Of a DNA stretch of 64,000 nt, positions 7,871-16,514 are shown piece after piece. The notes beneath the pieces are model-generated. The model did no database searches and was not told the DNA's origin. It worked only from the letters and a program-made list of their open reading frames with translations. Source of the DNA: Acidisoma sp. L85. GTDB taxonomy: Bacteria > Pseudomonadota > Alphaproteobacteria > Acetobacterales > Acetobacteraceae. Numbering within the stretch: the first letter of the stretch is position 1; each line of letters starts with the position of its first letter. The stretch lies in assembly GCF_009765865.1 (NCBI RefSeq), contig NZ_LMUQ01000061.1, positions 238,312 to 302,311 of the forward strand. Reading direction: 5' to 3'. The position numbers were made by a program, and so were the translations under genes.

Positions 7871-10366
7871 CTAAGCAGCAGTCGGTGTAGGGGCTGGGCG
7901 CGGCGCCCAGCCTGGCTCCAATCCTAGAGGCAATGCGTATTCACCGCTTTCCATCTTGCGTTGAACCGTGGCCAGCGAACGCGGTCGGTCGAAGTAGTAT
8001 CCCTGCACATAGGTGCAGCCGACGGCACTCAGGAAGTTCCACTGTTCCGCCGTTTCGATGCCCTCCGCCGTCGTCGCCATGCCGAGCTTGGTCGCGAGTT
8101 TGATGACGGATTCCACGATGGCGATCGAGTCGCTGCGGGAGCCTAGATCGCCGATGAAGGAGCGATCGATCTTGATCTTGTCGAAGGGGAAATGCCGGAG
8201 ATAGCTCAGCGACGCGTAACCGGTACCGAAGTCGTCAAGTGCGATCGTCACGCCGAGCGCCCGCAGCTCAAGCAACATGGAGCGCACCTCGTCGCCATCG
8301 CGCAGCAGCGCCCCTTCGGTGATCTCAAGCTCGAGCCGCGATGGCTGCAACCCCGCGTTGCGGAGCGCGGATTCCACGACCTTCGTTAGTCCTCGATCCT
8401 CGAACTGCGTTGGCGACAGATTGACCGCCACGCGAATATTGGCAGGCCAGTCCGCCGCATCCATGCAGGCACGCCTGATCACTGATTCGCCGATGGGAAT
8501 GATCAGCCGGGAATCCTCGGCGACAGGGATGAAGCGGCTCGGGAGGATGGTGCCGAGCGTCGGATGGTTCCAGCGCAGCAGGCCCTCGAATTGCGCGAGG
8601 TGCCCGGTCGCGACCTCGAAGACCGGCTGATAGAGCACCTCGAAGCGGTCCTGCTCCAAGGCATCGCGAATATCGGCGGCGATGGTGCTGCGGACTTGGA
8701 CGGCTGTCTCCATCTCGGCCTCGAAGAACCGGGAGGTGTTGCGGCCCTCCGCTTTCGAGCGATAGAGCGCCATATCGGCGCTGCGGAGGAGTTGTTCGGC
8801 GTCATTCGTCTCGTCATTGCAGATCGCGATACCGACGCTGACGCCGGCCACGACGCGACGGCCGTCGATGCTGTAGGGCTGACCCACCGCCTCCACCAGA
8901 CGATGCGCCAGGGTGACGGTCTCGTCCCGTGTGCGGGGCTGCATTTGCAGGATGGCGAATTCGTCGCCGCCGAGCCGCGCGACCACATCCTCGTCGCGCA
9001 CGCAGCCGCGCAGCCGTCTCGCGATCATCACCAGCAGGGCGTCGCCCGCCAGATGGCCAAGCGTGTCATTCACATCCTTGAAGTGATCAACATCGAGCAG
9101 CAATAGCGCGAAGAAGCGATCGGCGGCGCGGTCGCGCAAAGCCTCGGCCATGCGAAGCGTGAACATGAGGCGATTGGGCAGATCGGTAAGAGCATCGTGA
9201 TGGGCGATGTAGTCGGTATTCGCCTCGACCTTGCGTCTCTCGGTGATGTCCTCATAGGTCGCGACCCAGCCGCCTTCGGCCATCGGCATGTGACCGACCT
9301 GGATCGAGCGGCCATCGCTTTCCGCATAGAACGAACCACGCTCCTTCTGGGCGACGAAGGCTTGAGTCTGTTCGCGGATGCGCTCAATCACCGCTCTCGG
9401 TTGGGACTGCCGTTGCCCCATTATGCGGAACAGGTCCTCCAGCGCGGCTCCCGCCTCCGCTTCGGCGGGACGCAGGCCGAACATTTCGAGGAACCGGGTA
9501 TTGGAGACGATGAGGCGGTCGTTCCGATCGGCCATCAGCAAGCCATGCGACATGTTGTTGAGCGCAGCATCGAAACGCGTGTTCTGAATGCGCAGCGCCT
9601 CGTCGCGATTGCGGAGGGCCGCGTTCTGCGCCGCCAGATCTTCGTTCGCCTTCGCCACAGCGGAATGCGCGGAAGTGAGCGCCGCCCCCGCGACCTGCAG
9701 ATCCTCGGTGAGCAGACTGAGATGCCTGTTGGCCTCCATCATCAGGCGATTGTCGCGCAGCAGCATGATGATGAGCAGGACGCCCACGACGATGAGCGCG
9801 AATATGACGCCGGACGAAATGAGGTGGAGATTTTTAAGATGCGCCTGGTCGATCTCGATCTGAGTACCCACCAGCGTGCTCGTGATCGACGACAGCCGGG
9901 TCATGTCGGGATCGAGCGGCGTAAGTTCCGCGATGATCTGCGCCGCGACGCCCTTCTCGGACAATCGCGGCATGAGCACCTTGATGTCTTTGAGCGCTAC
10001 AGAGAGTTCATCGAGCACGCCATCAATCTCAGAATGGCCGGCGATGAAGCTCTTGAACGACTCACGGCTGAGAATTTCGAAGCGGTTCTCGAAAATCTCG
10101 AGCCTGAGGTTAACGATATCCTCAGATGAATCGGGTAATCCGAGTGCGAAGGCGGAGACCGCGTCCTGGAATCGCAGCAACTCGACGGCGCCTTGCCCAG
10201 CGTCGAAGGCATCGTCGTAGCGAGCCAGCCGGTGAACGGTCTGGTCCTGCTGGATCGCCAGGTAGGAGGTGCAGCCGGCAGCCAGCGCGAAGCAGAACAG
10301 AATCAGGAGGAGCGGTAGCTTAGCCTGATTTCGTCGCCGCACCTTCCCGGTGGCCGTCAGCGGCAT
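7871..10366 (-). CDS. Membrane GGDEF-EAL protein with PAS domain (diguanylate cyclase/phosphodiesterase)
   Basis: An 831-residue cyclic-di-GMP enzyme. In order: an N-terminal membrane segment (about residues 18-37), a helical periplasmic sensor region to about 200, a second membrane segment (about 205-226), a coiled-coil stretch, a PAS domain (about 260-370), GGDEF with an intact RLGGDEF near residue 465, and EAL. The signature reads EGLLR instead of EALLR, but the catalytic ITEGALLRD and LDDFGTGYASLSYL motifs are intact, so phosphodiesterase activity is likely and cyclase activity possible. Its start lies 3 bp after the stop of the secreted sulfite-oxidase-fold gene, so the two form an operon. 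The periplasmic protein may provide the input for this receptor; this is inference. Confidence 0.93.
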   Translation of the reverse strand: MPLTATGKVRRRNQAKLPLLLILFCFALAAGCTSYLAIQQDQTVHRLARYDDAFDAGQGAVELLRFQDAVSAFALGLPDSSEDIVNLRLEIFENRFEILSRESFKSFIAGHSEIDGVLDELSVALKDIKVLMPRLSEKGVAAQIIAELTPLDPDMTRLSSITSTLVGTQIEIDQAHLKNLHLISSGVIFALIVVGVLLIIMLLRDNRLMMEANRHLSLLTEDLQVAGAALTSAHSAVAKANEDLAAQNAALRNRDEALRIQNTRFDAALNNMSHGLLMADRNDRLIVSNTRFLEMFGLRPAEAEAGAALEDLFRIMGQRQSQPRAVIERIREQTQAFVAQKERGSFYAESDGRSIQVGHMPMAEGGWVATYEDITERRKVEANTDYIAHHDALTDLPNRLMFTLRMAEALRDRAADRFFALLLLDVDHFKDVNDTLGHLAGDALLVMIARRLRGCVRDEDVVARLGGDEFAILQMQPRTRDETVTLAHRLVEAVGQPYSIDGRRVVAGVSVGIAICNDETNDAEQLLRSADMALYRSKAEGRNTSRFFEAEMETAVQVRSTIAADIRDALEQDRFEVLYQPVFEVATGHLAQFEGLLRWNHPTLGTILPSRFIPVAEDSRLIIPIGESVIRRACMDAADWPANIRVAVNLSPTQFEDRGLTKVVESALRNAGLQPSRLELEITEGALLRDGDEVRSMLLELRALGVTIALDDFGTGYASLSYLRHFPFDKIKIDRSFIGDLGSRSDSIAIVESVIKLATKLGMATTAEGIETAEQWNFLSAVGCTYVQGYYFDRPRSLATVQRKMESGEYALPLGLEPGWAPRPAPTPTAA

Positions 10367-10369
10367 CTT

Positions 10370-10897
10370 TCAGACGATCGCGAGCCGGTTGAGCTGCCAC
10401 ACGCTACGACCGTAGAAAGTCTGACGCTCCAAGGTCGAGCGGCTGTCGAAGGGATAGACGATAAAAAGTGGTCCCTTGCTAGAGACCGGCATGTATTTGC
10501 CGTTCATCTTGGTCGCCAGCAGCGTGCCATATCGCGCGAAGTCGCTGATGGGGAGTTCGGCGCTGTAGTCATTCAGCGCGTAGGCGACGACGGTCTTGCC
10601 GCTCGCCCCGACACGCCGCATCAGCGTGTCGAGCAGGACACCCTGAAATTGCGTCTTGCCAGGGTCCCAGGGTGTGCTGGTACTGAACTCAGTCAGACCG
10701 AGGGCCTCAAGCGACGGCATGTCGAAGACCGCCGTTTTGCCTCGGTTGGCGTTGCTGATTTTTCCAGAGACAGTCAGGACGATGGGTCCTTTCGGCTCGG
10801 CGAGCGGAAGAGGGGCGTCGTCAGCTCTAAGAGGAGACGTGGCCAGAGAGGCGGCCGCGGTGCCGATACCGACCAGGAACGTCCGGCGCATACTCAT
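10370..10897 (-). CDS. Secreted molybdopterin-binding-fold (sulfite-oxidase-like) protein lacking Cys
   Basis: A 175-residue protein starting at the ATG with an AAGGGA ribosome binding site; the longer reading upstream has no support. Residues 1-26 form an Arg-Arg signal peptide (MSMRRTFLVGIGTAAASLA) ending near LRADD. The mature part resembles the oxidoreductase molybdopterin-binding domain: LTVSGKI near the start, FDMPSLEALG, a TPW...FQGVLLDTLM segment, YAL.DYSAELPISD, and a C-terminal LIVYPF-type strand. Enzymes of that fold ligate Mo through one Cys, and this protein has no Cys, so it is probably not catalytic. It is the first gene of an operon with the GGDEF-EAL receptor, which suggests a ligand-sensing role in the periplasm. 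Confidence 0.8.
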   Translation of the reverse strand: MSMRRTFLVGIGTAAASLATSPLRADDAPLPLAEPKGPIVLTVSGKISNANRGKTAVFDMPSLEALGLTEFSTSTPWDPGKTQFQGVLLDTLMRRVGASGKTVVAYALNDYSAELPISDFARYGTLLATKMNGKYMPVSSKGPLFIVYPFDSRSTLERQTFYGRSVWQLNRLAIV

Positions 10898-11188
10898 GGT
10901 TAGCCATCCCTTACGTTGCTGAGACCGCGTTTCGTGCCCCCCATGGGCCGGCCCGGTATCAGGAGCACCAAGACATCCTCCGCAATTCGCCGTCCGAGCT
11001 AACAAAGCGGACGGCTCGGCTGCGCTCCGCCGAATCCGAAGGATTTGGCGGTTGAGTATCAATAAGGCTTATATCCCCGATCCAGCCATAGTTCTCGCTC
11101 TGCAACCAGCGGTTTATAATAAGTGTGACTCTTACGCCAAGCTGTTAGCCGCTTTTACCGCTGGAAAGAGCTCGGCTACCCTCAAACC

Positions 11189-11875
11189 ATGACACCCCCT
11201 GAAAGCAGCCTCATGAAGACGGCCCCCGCCCCCTTGCCCGACCCCGATCTGCTGGAAAGCAGCCTGTCCGCTTTGCCCCCCGGAGCCACGGTTCTGGACT
11301 ATGGCTGTTATGGCTGGTCGGCGGCGCAGCTTGGTCTTCACCTCGGCCGCGACGATCTGGATCACCTTGGGGTTGATCTCTACGAGGAGCCGCCGGGGCG
11401 GCCGCCTTCCGCCCGATATCTGCGACTCAGCCATTCCGGAGCCGCGTTGCCCCGGGAAACGGCGGATCTGGTTATCGCCTCTCATGTATTGGAGCATTGC
11501 GCTGATGCGGTCGGTGTCTTCGGCAGTCTCATTGCCGCCGTCCGGACCGGCGGCGCCGTCTATGTCGAGGCACCGAGCGAACTGACCGCGCTTCAGCCGA
11601 GCGACCCGGATGTCGAGGGCCACGCCTTTACGAGCTTTTGGGACGATCCGACTCATGTGCGGCCCTGGTCCCCGGCGGCGCTTTATCGCCTCGGCCTCTC
11701 CTTCGGCGCCAGGCCCGAGCGTTGCGGGCACGCGATGCGCGGCGGCATTCATTGCAGCCTCGCGCTCATCCGCAGAATTGATCCGGAGGCGCCGCGATAC
11801 CGCTACGTCTCCCTCGCCGGAGTGCCGCGCGGCGTCGAAGCGGCGCTTGCCCATGTCGGGCGGCGCTCGGCATGA
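11189..11875 (+). CDS. Class I SAM-dependent methyltransferase
   Basis: A 228-residue protein of the Methyltransf_11/23 type. Motif I is the VLDYGCYGWS strand-loop near residue 35, and the post-motif IASHVLEHC near residue 95 is the usual LxH.LEH block of these enzymes. The substrate is unknown. Its stop overlaps the ATG of the FGGY kinase by 4 bp, so the two are translationally coupled; a methylated sugar or cell-surface substrate would be a reasonable guess, but nothing in the sequence proves it. Upstream lies a roughly 290 bp divergent promoter region shared with the sulfite-oxidase-fold gene. The region contains no gene that I can recognise. Confidence 0.85.
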   Translation: MTPPESSLMKTAPAPLPDPDLLESSLSALPPGATVLDYGCYGWSAAQLGLHLGRDDLDHLGVDLYEEPPGRPPSARYLRLSHSGAALPRETADLVIASHVLEHCADAVGVFGSLIAAVRTGGAVYVEAPSELTALQPSDPDVEGHAFTSFWDDPTHVRPWSPAALYRLGLSFGARPERCGHAMRGGIHCSLALIRRIDPEAPRYRYVSLAGVPRGVEAALAHVGRRSA

Positions 11876-13371
11876 CGCGCTGCGTTCTCGGGCTAGACAT
11901 CGGCACGACCTCAACTATCGGCATACTTGTGGCGCTCCCCGACCGGGTTCTCGGCCTCGCCTCCCGCAGCGTGACGCTGCATTCGACGCGGGCGGGCTGG
12001 GCCGAGGAGGACCCCGAACAGTGGTGGTCGAACGTCCGCGAGATCACGCGTGAGTTGGTGGCGACGAGCGGGATCGACGCGGCGGACATCGCGGCAATTG
12101 GCGTCACCGGCATGCTGCCGGCGGTTGTTCTGCTCGATGCGGATGGGCAGCTCCTGCGTCGCTCCATCCAGCAGAGCGATGCGCGCTGCGGCGCGGAGGT
12201 CGAGGAGATTGGGGCGGAAATCGCGGAGGCTCGGTTCATCTCCAAGGCCGGCAATGGCATTAACCAGCAACTCGTGGCGCCTAAGATTCGGTGGCTGGAG
12301 CGCCACGAGCCGGAGGTCTTCCGGCGGATCGCGACGGTCTTCGGCTCCTATGACTATATCAACTGGCGGTTGACCGGTGAAAAGGCGGTCGAGCAGAATT
12401 GGGCGCTCGAAGGCGGTTTCGTGGATGTGCAAGGCGGCCGCCTGGATGACGAGCTTATCGCGCTTGCCCATCTGCGTCGTGACGCGATTCCCCGGAAAAC
12501 GATCTCGCACGAGATATTGGGGCGGGTGACGGCGGAGGCCGCGGCGGAAACCGGGCTGGTTTCCGGCACGCCGGTCGTGGGGGGCGCCGCGGATTTCATC
12601 GCGTCCGCGCTCGCCGCCGGTGTCGTGCAGGGCGGTCAGGTGTTGTTGAAGTTCGGCGGCTCGGTCGATGTCATGGTAGCGGCCGAGACGGCAACGCCGG
12701 ATCGCCGGATGTATCTGGACTACCACCTCGTGCCGGGCCTCTTCATGCCCAATGGCTGCATGGCAACCGGCGGCTCCGGCCTGAACTGGTTCGCCCGCAC
12801 TTTCGCCGGCGGCGAGTTGGAGGCCGCGAAGCAGGCGGGCCTTACGTTGCACCAACACCTGGACCGGCTGGCGGATGCGGTGCCGCCCGGTGCCGAGGGC
12901 GTGCGGTTCCTGCCCTACCTGCTCGGCGAGAAGACGCCGGTGCATGATCCCGCCGCGCGCGGAGCGATTTCGGGTCTCACCCTGTCGCACGGGCTAGGCC
13001 ATCTGTGGCGCGCGCTGCTCGAGTCCTATGCCTACGCCATCGTGCATCACGTCGAGGTCCTCAATGATATCGGCTATCCGACCGGGGTTTTCCTGGCCTC
13101 GGATGGCGGCGCGGGCAGCCGGACCTGGATGCAGATCGTCGCGGATGTTCTGCAACAGCCGGTGCAGCGGCTGGAGGGGCATCCGGGCTCATGTCTGGGC
13201 GCGGCCTGGACGGCGGCGATCGGCGTCGGCTTGGTCACGGATTGGTCGGGCACTTCGCGGTTTGTGACCTATGGGGAGGTGTTGCAGCCCGACCCCGAGA
13301 ATGCCGAATTGTATAGGGATGGATATCACGCGTATCGAGCGCTCTATCGTCCGGCGGCCGGGGTTCGCTGA
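11872..13371 (+). CDS. FGGY-family carbohydrate kinase (xylulokinase-like)
   Basis: A 499-residue sugar kinase of normal FGGY length. The N-terminal ATPase fold begins LGLDIGTTSTIG with the phosphate-1 motif, and IGVTGMLPAVVLLD follows near residue 85. The C-terminal half contains LLGEKTPVHDPAARGAISG and the adenine-binding SDGGAGSRTWMQI near residue 410. Family members phosphorylate xylulose, glycerol, gluconate, erythritol and related polyols. The WG..ED Trp typical of glycerol kinase is not evident, so a pentulose or polyol is more likely. It is translationally coupled to the preceding methyltransferase and convergent with the diol dehydratase genes. No isomerase or transporter for a pentose is next to it, so the substrate stays open. 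Confidence 0.88.
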   Translation: MTRCVLGLDIGTTSTIGILVALPDRVLGLASRSVTLHSTRAGWAEEDPEQWWSNVREITRELVATSGIDAADIAAIGVTGMLPAVVLLDADGQLLRRSIQQSDARCGAEVEEIGAEIAEARFISKAGNGINQQLVAPKIRWLERHEPEVFRRIATVFGSYDYINWRLTGEKAVEQNWALEGGFVDVQGGRLDDELIALAHLRRDAIPRKTISHEILGRVTAEAAAETGLVSGTPVVGGAADFIASALAAGVVQGGQVLLKFGGSVDVMVAAETATPDRRMYLDYHLVPGLFMPNGCMATGGSGLNWFARTFAGGELEAAKQAGLTLHQHLDRLADAVPPGAEGVRFLPYLLGEKTPVHDPAARGAISGLTLSHGLGHLWRALLESYAYAIVHHVEVLNDIGYPTGVFLASDGGAGSRTWMQIVADVLQQPVQRLEGHPGSCLGAAWTAAIGVGLVTDWSGTSRFVTYGEVLQPDPENAELYRDGYHAYRALYRPAAGVR

Positions 13372-13429
13372 TCTCCTGGTGACGGGTTGGCTACGGTCAC
13401 TGCCGCTTTGTTCGGGCGCGTGCCGCCGC

Positions 13430-13858
13430 TCAGTAGCGGTGGGTGAAAAGGCCGCGCCGCTGATAGGCGGATGCCGCCTCCTCCATCATCGCGGCAATCC
13501 TCTGCGCTCCGAAATCGCGGCGTAGGCGCTCCGCCATGGCGAGGATGTCACTCGCGGCTTTGGCACGGCCCGGCCGCAGGATCTCGTAGGCCGCCAGCAA
13601 TACGGTTTGCGGGACGGTCGCGAGTTCGGCCGCGCGTTCGAGGTTTTCGGCGAGGCGATCCCGCTGCGCCGAGCGCGCGATCTCGGCCTGCAAAACTAGC
13701 GCCGCCGGAGTGATGGTGATGTCCGCGGCCGATACCTCGCCCGCCATCACCGCGTCGAGCGTGAGAGTGTCCAGCGTCTTGCCGGAGGAGGTCAGCACCA
13801 GATCGGGCCGATTTTCCGCGAGGGGGTAGAACTCGATCAGCTTGGCGGAATTCGTCAT
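13430..13858 (-). CDS. B12-dependent diol/glycerol dehydratase small subunit
   Basis: A 142-residue protein matching the PduE/DhbE/DhaC gamma subunit. It has the YPLAENRPDLVLTSSGK entry, the ITPAALVLQAEIARSAQRD helix and the EILRPGRA motif of the family. It is shorter at the N-terminus than enterobacterial PduE, which carries a microcompartment-targeting extension; that extension is missing, consistent with the lack of shell genes. The ATG overlaps the stop of the fused large/medium subunit by 4 bp. The complex removes water from 1,2-propanediol or glycerol to give the aldehyde by an adenosylcobalamin radical mechanism in the cytoplasm. The name pduE-like is safe; the preferred substrate cannot be told from this subunit. 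Confidence 0.9.
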   Translation of the reverse strand: MTNSAKLIEFYPLAENRPDLVLTSSGKTLDTLTLDAVMAGEVSAADITITPAALVLQAEIARSAQRDRLAENLERAAELATVPQTVLLAAYEILRPGRAKAASDILAMAERLRRDFGAQRIAAMMEEAASAYQRRGLFTHRY

Positions 13859-16140
13859 GCGGCGGCCTCTCTGAGGAAGACGGGCCTCACCTCAACGGGT
13901 AGCGCCCCGGCTACCGTCAGCGCCGTCTCGACCGCGTGGATAAGCGCCACTTGGACATGAAAGCGCGCGCTGAGTGCCTGGCCGTGGCTTGGCACGACCA
14001 CTGGGTCAGGCCGGCTTCCGCGCGCGTGTAGCGCGGCATTGCGCGCCAGGGCGTGATAATGCGCGAGGCTGGTAACGGGCGCGTTGGAGAACAGCTCGAG
14101 ATTGAGATGCGGCAGACGGTCCGCGCGATGCAGCACCGTCGTGCCCTTTGCCTGGAGTCCGATGCCGATCCCCGAACCGGACAGCTTTGCCGCCGTGAGA
14201 CCAATGAACGAGGTATCCGCCGTGTGGCGGCAGCGCACGAAACGCGCCGTGCCGCCGCCCTCGGAGATGCCCGCCATCAGAGCCCGGATCACCGCGGAAA
14301 GCGGATGGCCCGCCGTGGTCTCATGCAGATTCTCGCCGAAGCCGGGACTTATGCCGACTACAACCTCATGCGGGTCGGTTCCCCGAGCCGCTGGTCCCAG
14401 ATTTTCCAGGGTGTAGCGCCGGCGTTCCTCCGTGCCGCGGATCGCCTGTCCCGCCAGCACGTCCTTGCGTGACAGGGTGCCGCGCAGGCGCTTGATCTTG
14501 GCCCATCGCTCTTCCGACATCTGGTAGCCGGTGCCGGGGCCCGCATAGTGGTTCGGATCGTTGATGGCGCTGATGACCCTCCCATCCCGGATGATCGCTG
14601 AGGTTTGCAGGTAATCTCCGCTGACCCGCTGCCGAAGCATCATCAGCACATGCTCCGCCTCAGCGACGAAGCCGCGTTTCGCCAAAGCACGCACCACGTC
14701 CACCGCCGTGATGCCGCGCGCGTCGATCGCCTCGCTCATCGGCGTGACCGCGCCGGGCTCGTAGCCCTGGGTCTCATCCGATCCCGATGCGAATACGACC
14801 GAGCGGCGCATCGCCGCGGTGGGATGCGCGAGGTCCAGCTCCTCCAGCACCGCGGTAATTGCATCGACCGCTCGCGTGCGGAGATCGATCGCCTCATCCT
14901 CGCCGATCGCGGTGAGGCCGCCATCGACCCGGAAATCGCGTTGCAGGACCAGGTAGTCCTCGATGTCCTCGCCGTTGAACAGGGAGACATTAAAGGAGTT
15001 GTCGTAGCCCTTGATGGAGCCGAAGCCGGAACAGATGAATTCGGAACCAGCAAGGAGAAAGGGCGCGATCTTGGCTCCCACCCGGATTTCCGAAGCACTC
15101 GTACGTACGTCGTTGCCTGATGCGCATTCGAGCCCCAGCCAAACGGCGAGAAGGTTCTCCGCCATCAGTTCCCGCACGCCGCTGGGCAAGGATGCGGTCA
15201 GTGAAGCGCCATCGACCCCGCCGTTCTGCGTGCCCTGAATGCCCATGGCGCGCTGCAGGCAAAGGCAGCGCGCTTCGAGGTAGAGGATCGACTTCCGCTC
15301 ATGGAAACCCATGAGCAGTTCCGAGGCCCCGCCCGAGGTGCAACGCGCCTTGATGCCACGCGAGGCATAGGCGGCGGCGAGGAAAGCCTTCGACCAGGGC
15401 GTGTCGTCGCCATCGATGAAGCTCTGCTCGGTACCATAGACGGAGACTGTCTCGGCATAGGAGGCGAGACCGCTCATCCCGATCCGCAACTCCTCCGCCT
15501 CCTCGATCGAACATTGGAACAACACGCTGCCGCGCCCGACCGCGGAGCCCACGGTACAGGCCAAAGCGTTCGCCCAGGAATTGCTGGCGACCCGCATCGT
15601 GGTCTCGATCTCGTCGAAGCCGAGCGCCGCCGCCGTGGCGGCATCGGCGGCGAGTTGCAGAGGATCGTCCTTGGCATTGGTTACGTGGGCCTGGTTGCCG
15701 GGCCGCTGCCGGCTCCGCATCTTGGCGAAGGCGAAGGTGATTTCGAGGGCGGACATCTCGGCCACGACCTCAGCGAGCCGCGCGGGCGTCATCCCCGTCG
15801 CCAGACGCTGCAAATCCTCTCGCGGGACATGGATATCAACCAGCATCCGGGCGACATCAAGCGGTGCCAGGGCCATGGCCTCATCGACCACGGCGGGATC
15901 GAGGTGGTGGCGCGCGACGAATTCGTCGATGAGGTCGAAGTCGTGCTCGCCCTTGCCATCCAGCACCGTGACGCGGCCGGCGGAGATGGAACAGGAAGCC
16001 TTGGGATCGAAGGGGCTGCCGATTGCGCAGAAGCCCTGCTCCGGCGCTTCCTCGGCGAAGCGGTCCTGCCTCAGGGGCCGCGCATCCCATTCGTCGAAGC
16101 GCCGCCAGCGATTGGGCGTCGGAGGCTCGCGCGGGTCCAT
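13855..16140 (-). CDS. B12-dependent diol/glycerol dehydratase, fused large and medium subunits
   Basis: A 761-residue fusion. Residues 1 to about 575 are the large (catalytic) subunit, with ASELLMGFHERKSILYLEAR, GIQGTQNGGVDG and ECASGNDVRTSASEI, which carry the substrate and metal ligands of PduC/DhaB. Residues from about 580 on are the medium subunit (PduD type) with HEVVVGISPGFG, followed by a 180-residue cobalamin-contacting domain. The chosen ATG has an AAGGA site 9 nt upstream; an ATG 9 bases earlier and a longer frame also exist. Large-medium fusions are known from mycobacteria and some other bacteria. No reactivating factor (PduGH/DdrAB), aldehyde dehydrogenase or shell gene lies beside it, and I see no cobalamin riboswitch upstream. 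Confidence 0.93.
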   Translation of the reverse strand: MDPREPPTPNRWRRFDEWDARPLRQDRFAEEAPEQGFCAIGSPFDPKASCSISAGRVTVLDGKGEHDFDLIDEFVARHHLDPAVVDEAMALAPLDVARMLVDIHVPREDLQRLATGMTPARLAEVVAEMSALEITFAFAKMRSRQRPGNQAHVTNAKDDPLQLAADAATAAALGFDEIETTMRVASNSWANALACTVGSAVGRGSVLFQCSIEEAEELRIGMSGLASYAETVSVYGTEQSFIDGDDTPWSKAFLAAAYASRGIKARCTSGGASELLMGFHERKSILYLEARCLCLQRAMGIQGTQNGGVDGASLTASLPSGVRELMAENLLAVWLGLECASGNDVRTSASEIRVGAKIAPFLLAGSEFICSGFGSIKGYDNSFNVSLFNGEDIEDYLVLQRDFRVDGGLTAIGEDEAIDLRTRAVDAITAVLEELDLAHPTAAMRRSVVFASGSDETQGYEPGAVTPMSEAIDARGITAVDVVRALAKRGFVAEAEHVLMMLRQRVSGDYLQTSAIIRDGRVISAINDPNHYAGPGTGYQMSEERWAKIKRLRGTLSRKDVLAGQAIRGTEERRRYTLENLGPAARGTDPHEVVVGISPGFGENLHETTAGHPLSAVIRALMAGISEGGGTARFVRCRHTADTSFIGLTAAKLSGSGIGIGLQAKGTTVLHRADRLPHLNLELFSNAPVTSLAHYHALARNAALHARGSRPDPVVVPSHGQALSARFHVQVALIHAVETALTVAGALPVEVRPVFLREAAA

Positions 16141-16254
16141 GGCGTCCATTCCTTCGCTGCCTCGGCCGATCCAAACACAGCAAGCTTTGGCGCCGCATCG
16201 ACCGTCGTCGTTGATGCCATCAAGGCGTTGCCCGGCGGCGGTCACCGGCGGGCG

Positions 16255-16292
16255 CACCCACCCCTAACCCGTCCCTGGAAGGGAGGGGAAGC
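16255..16292. repeat. REP-like GC-rich palindromic repeat, copy 1
   Basis: An intergenic element of the form CACCCACCCCTAACCC, then a CCCT-GGAAGGGAGGGG stem. Related copies lie at 53370-53406 and 53471-53506. Such short elements are dispersed in many GC-rich alphaproteobacterial genomes. It sits between divergent promoters and is not coding. Confidence 0.55.
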
Positions 16293-16373
16293 CCAAGCTC
16301 GCGGCTGGCCGCGGGCGGGTAGTGCTTCCTCTATTTTTAGAACGGCTCTAGGCTGAGATAATAGTTTGATCTC

Positions 16374-16514
16374 ATGGCCAAGACGCCACCGAATCACGTT
16401 CGGCTTCTCGCTGACCAGCGGCTGGGCTTGCCCAATTGGGATGAAGAGCGCCGTCATTCCGGCCGGTCGCTGTCGCTAACGATTTTGATGGAAAGTCTCG
16501 ACCAAGCGCGATGA
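16374..16514 (+). CDS. Possible small protein coupled to the diguanylate cyclase
   Basis: A 46-codon frame (MAKTPPNHVRLLADQR at its start, MESLDQAR at its end) that fills the space between the REP-like repeat and the cyclase. Its TGA overlaps the cyclase ATG as ATGA, the arrangement used for translational coupling elsewhere in this window. It is Arg-rich and has no hydrophobic segment. No clear Shine-Dalgarno precedes its ATG, which weakens the call. I do not recognise the sequence. It could be a real small regulator, a leader peptide, or chance. Confidence 0.35.
   Translation: MAKTPPNHVRLLADQRLGLPNWDEERRHSGRSLSLTILMESLDQAR

Noticed and set aside
15301-16356. 351-codon frame antisense to the dehydratase large subunit
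   Set aside because: The minus-strand dehydratase is unmistakable, so the plus frame is a shadow.
16141-16373. Possible cobalamin riboswitch before the B12-dependent dehydratase
   Set aside because: I looked for a B12-box-like sequence on the minus strand and found none; the region is taken by the REP-like repeat.
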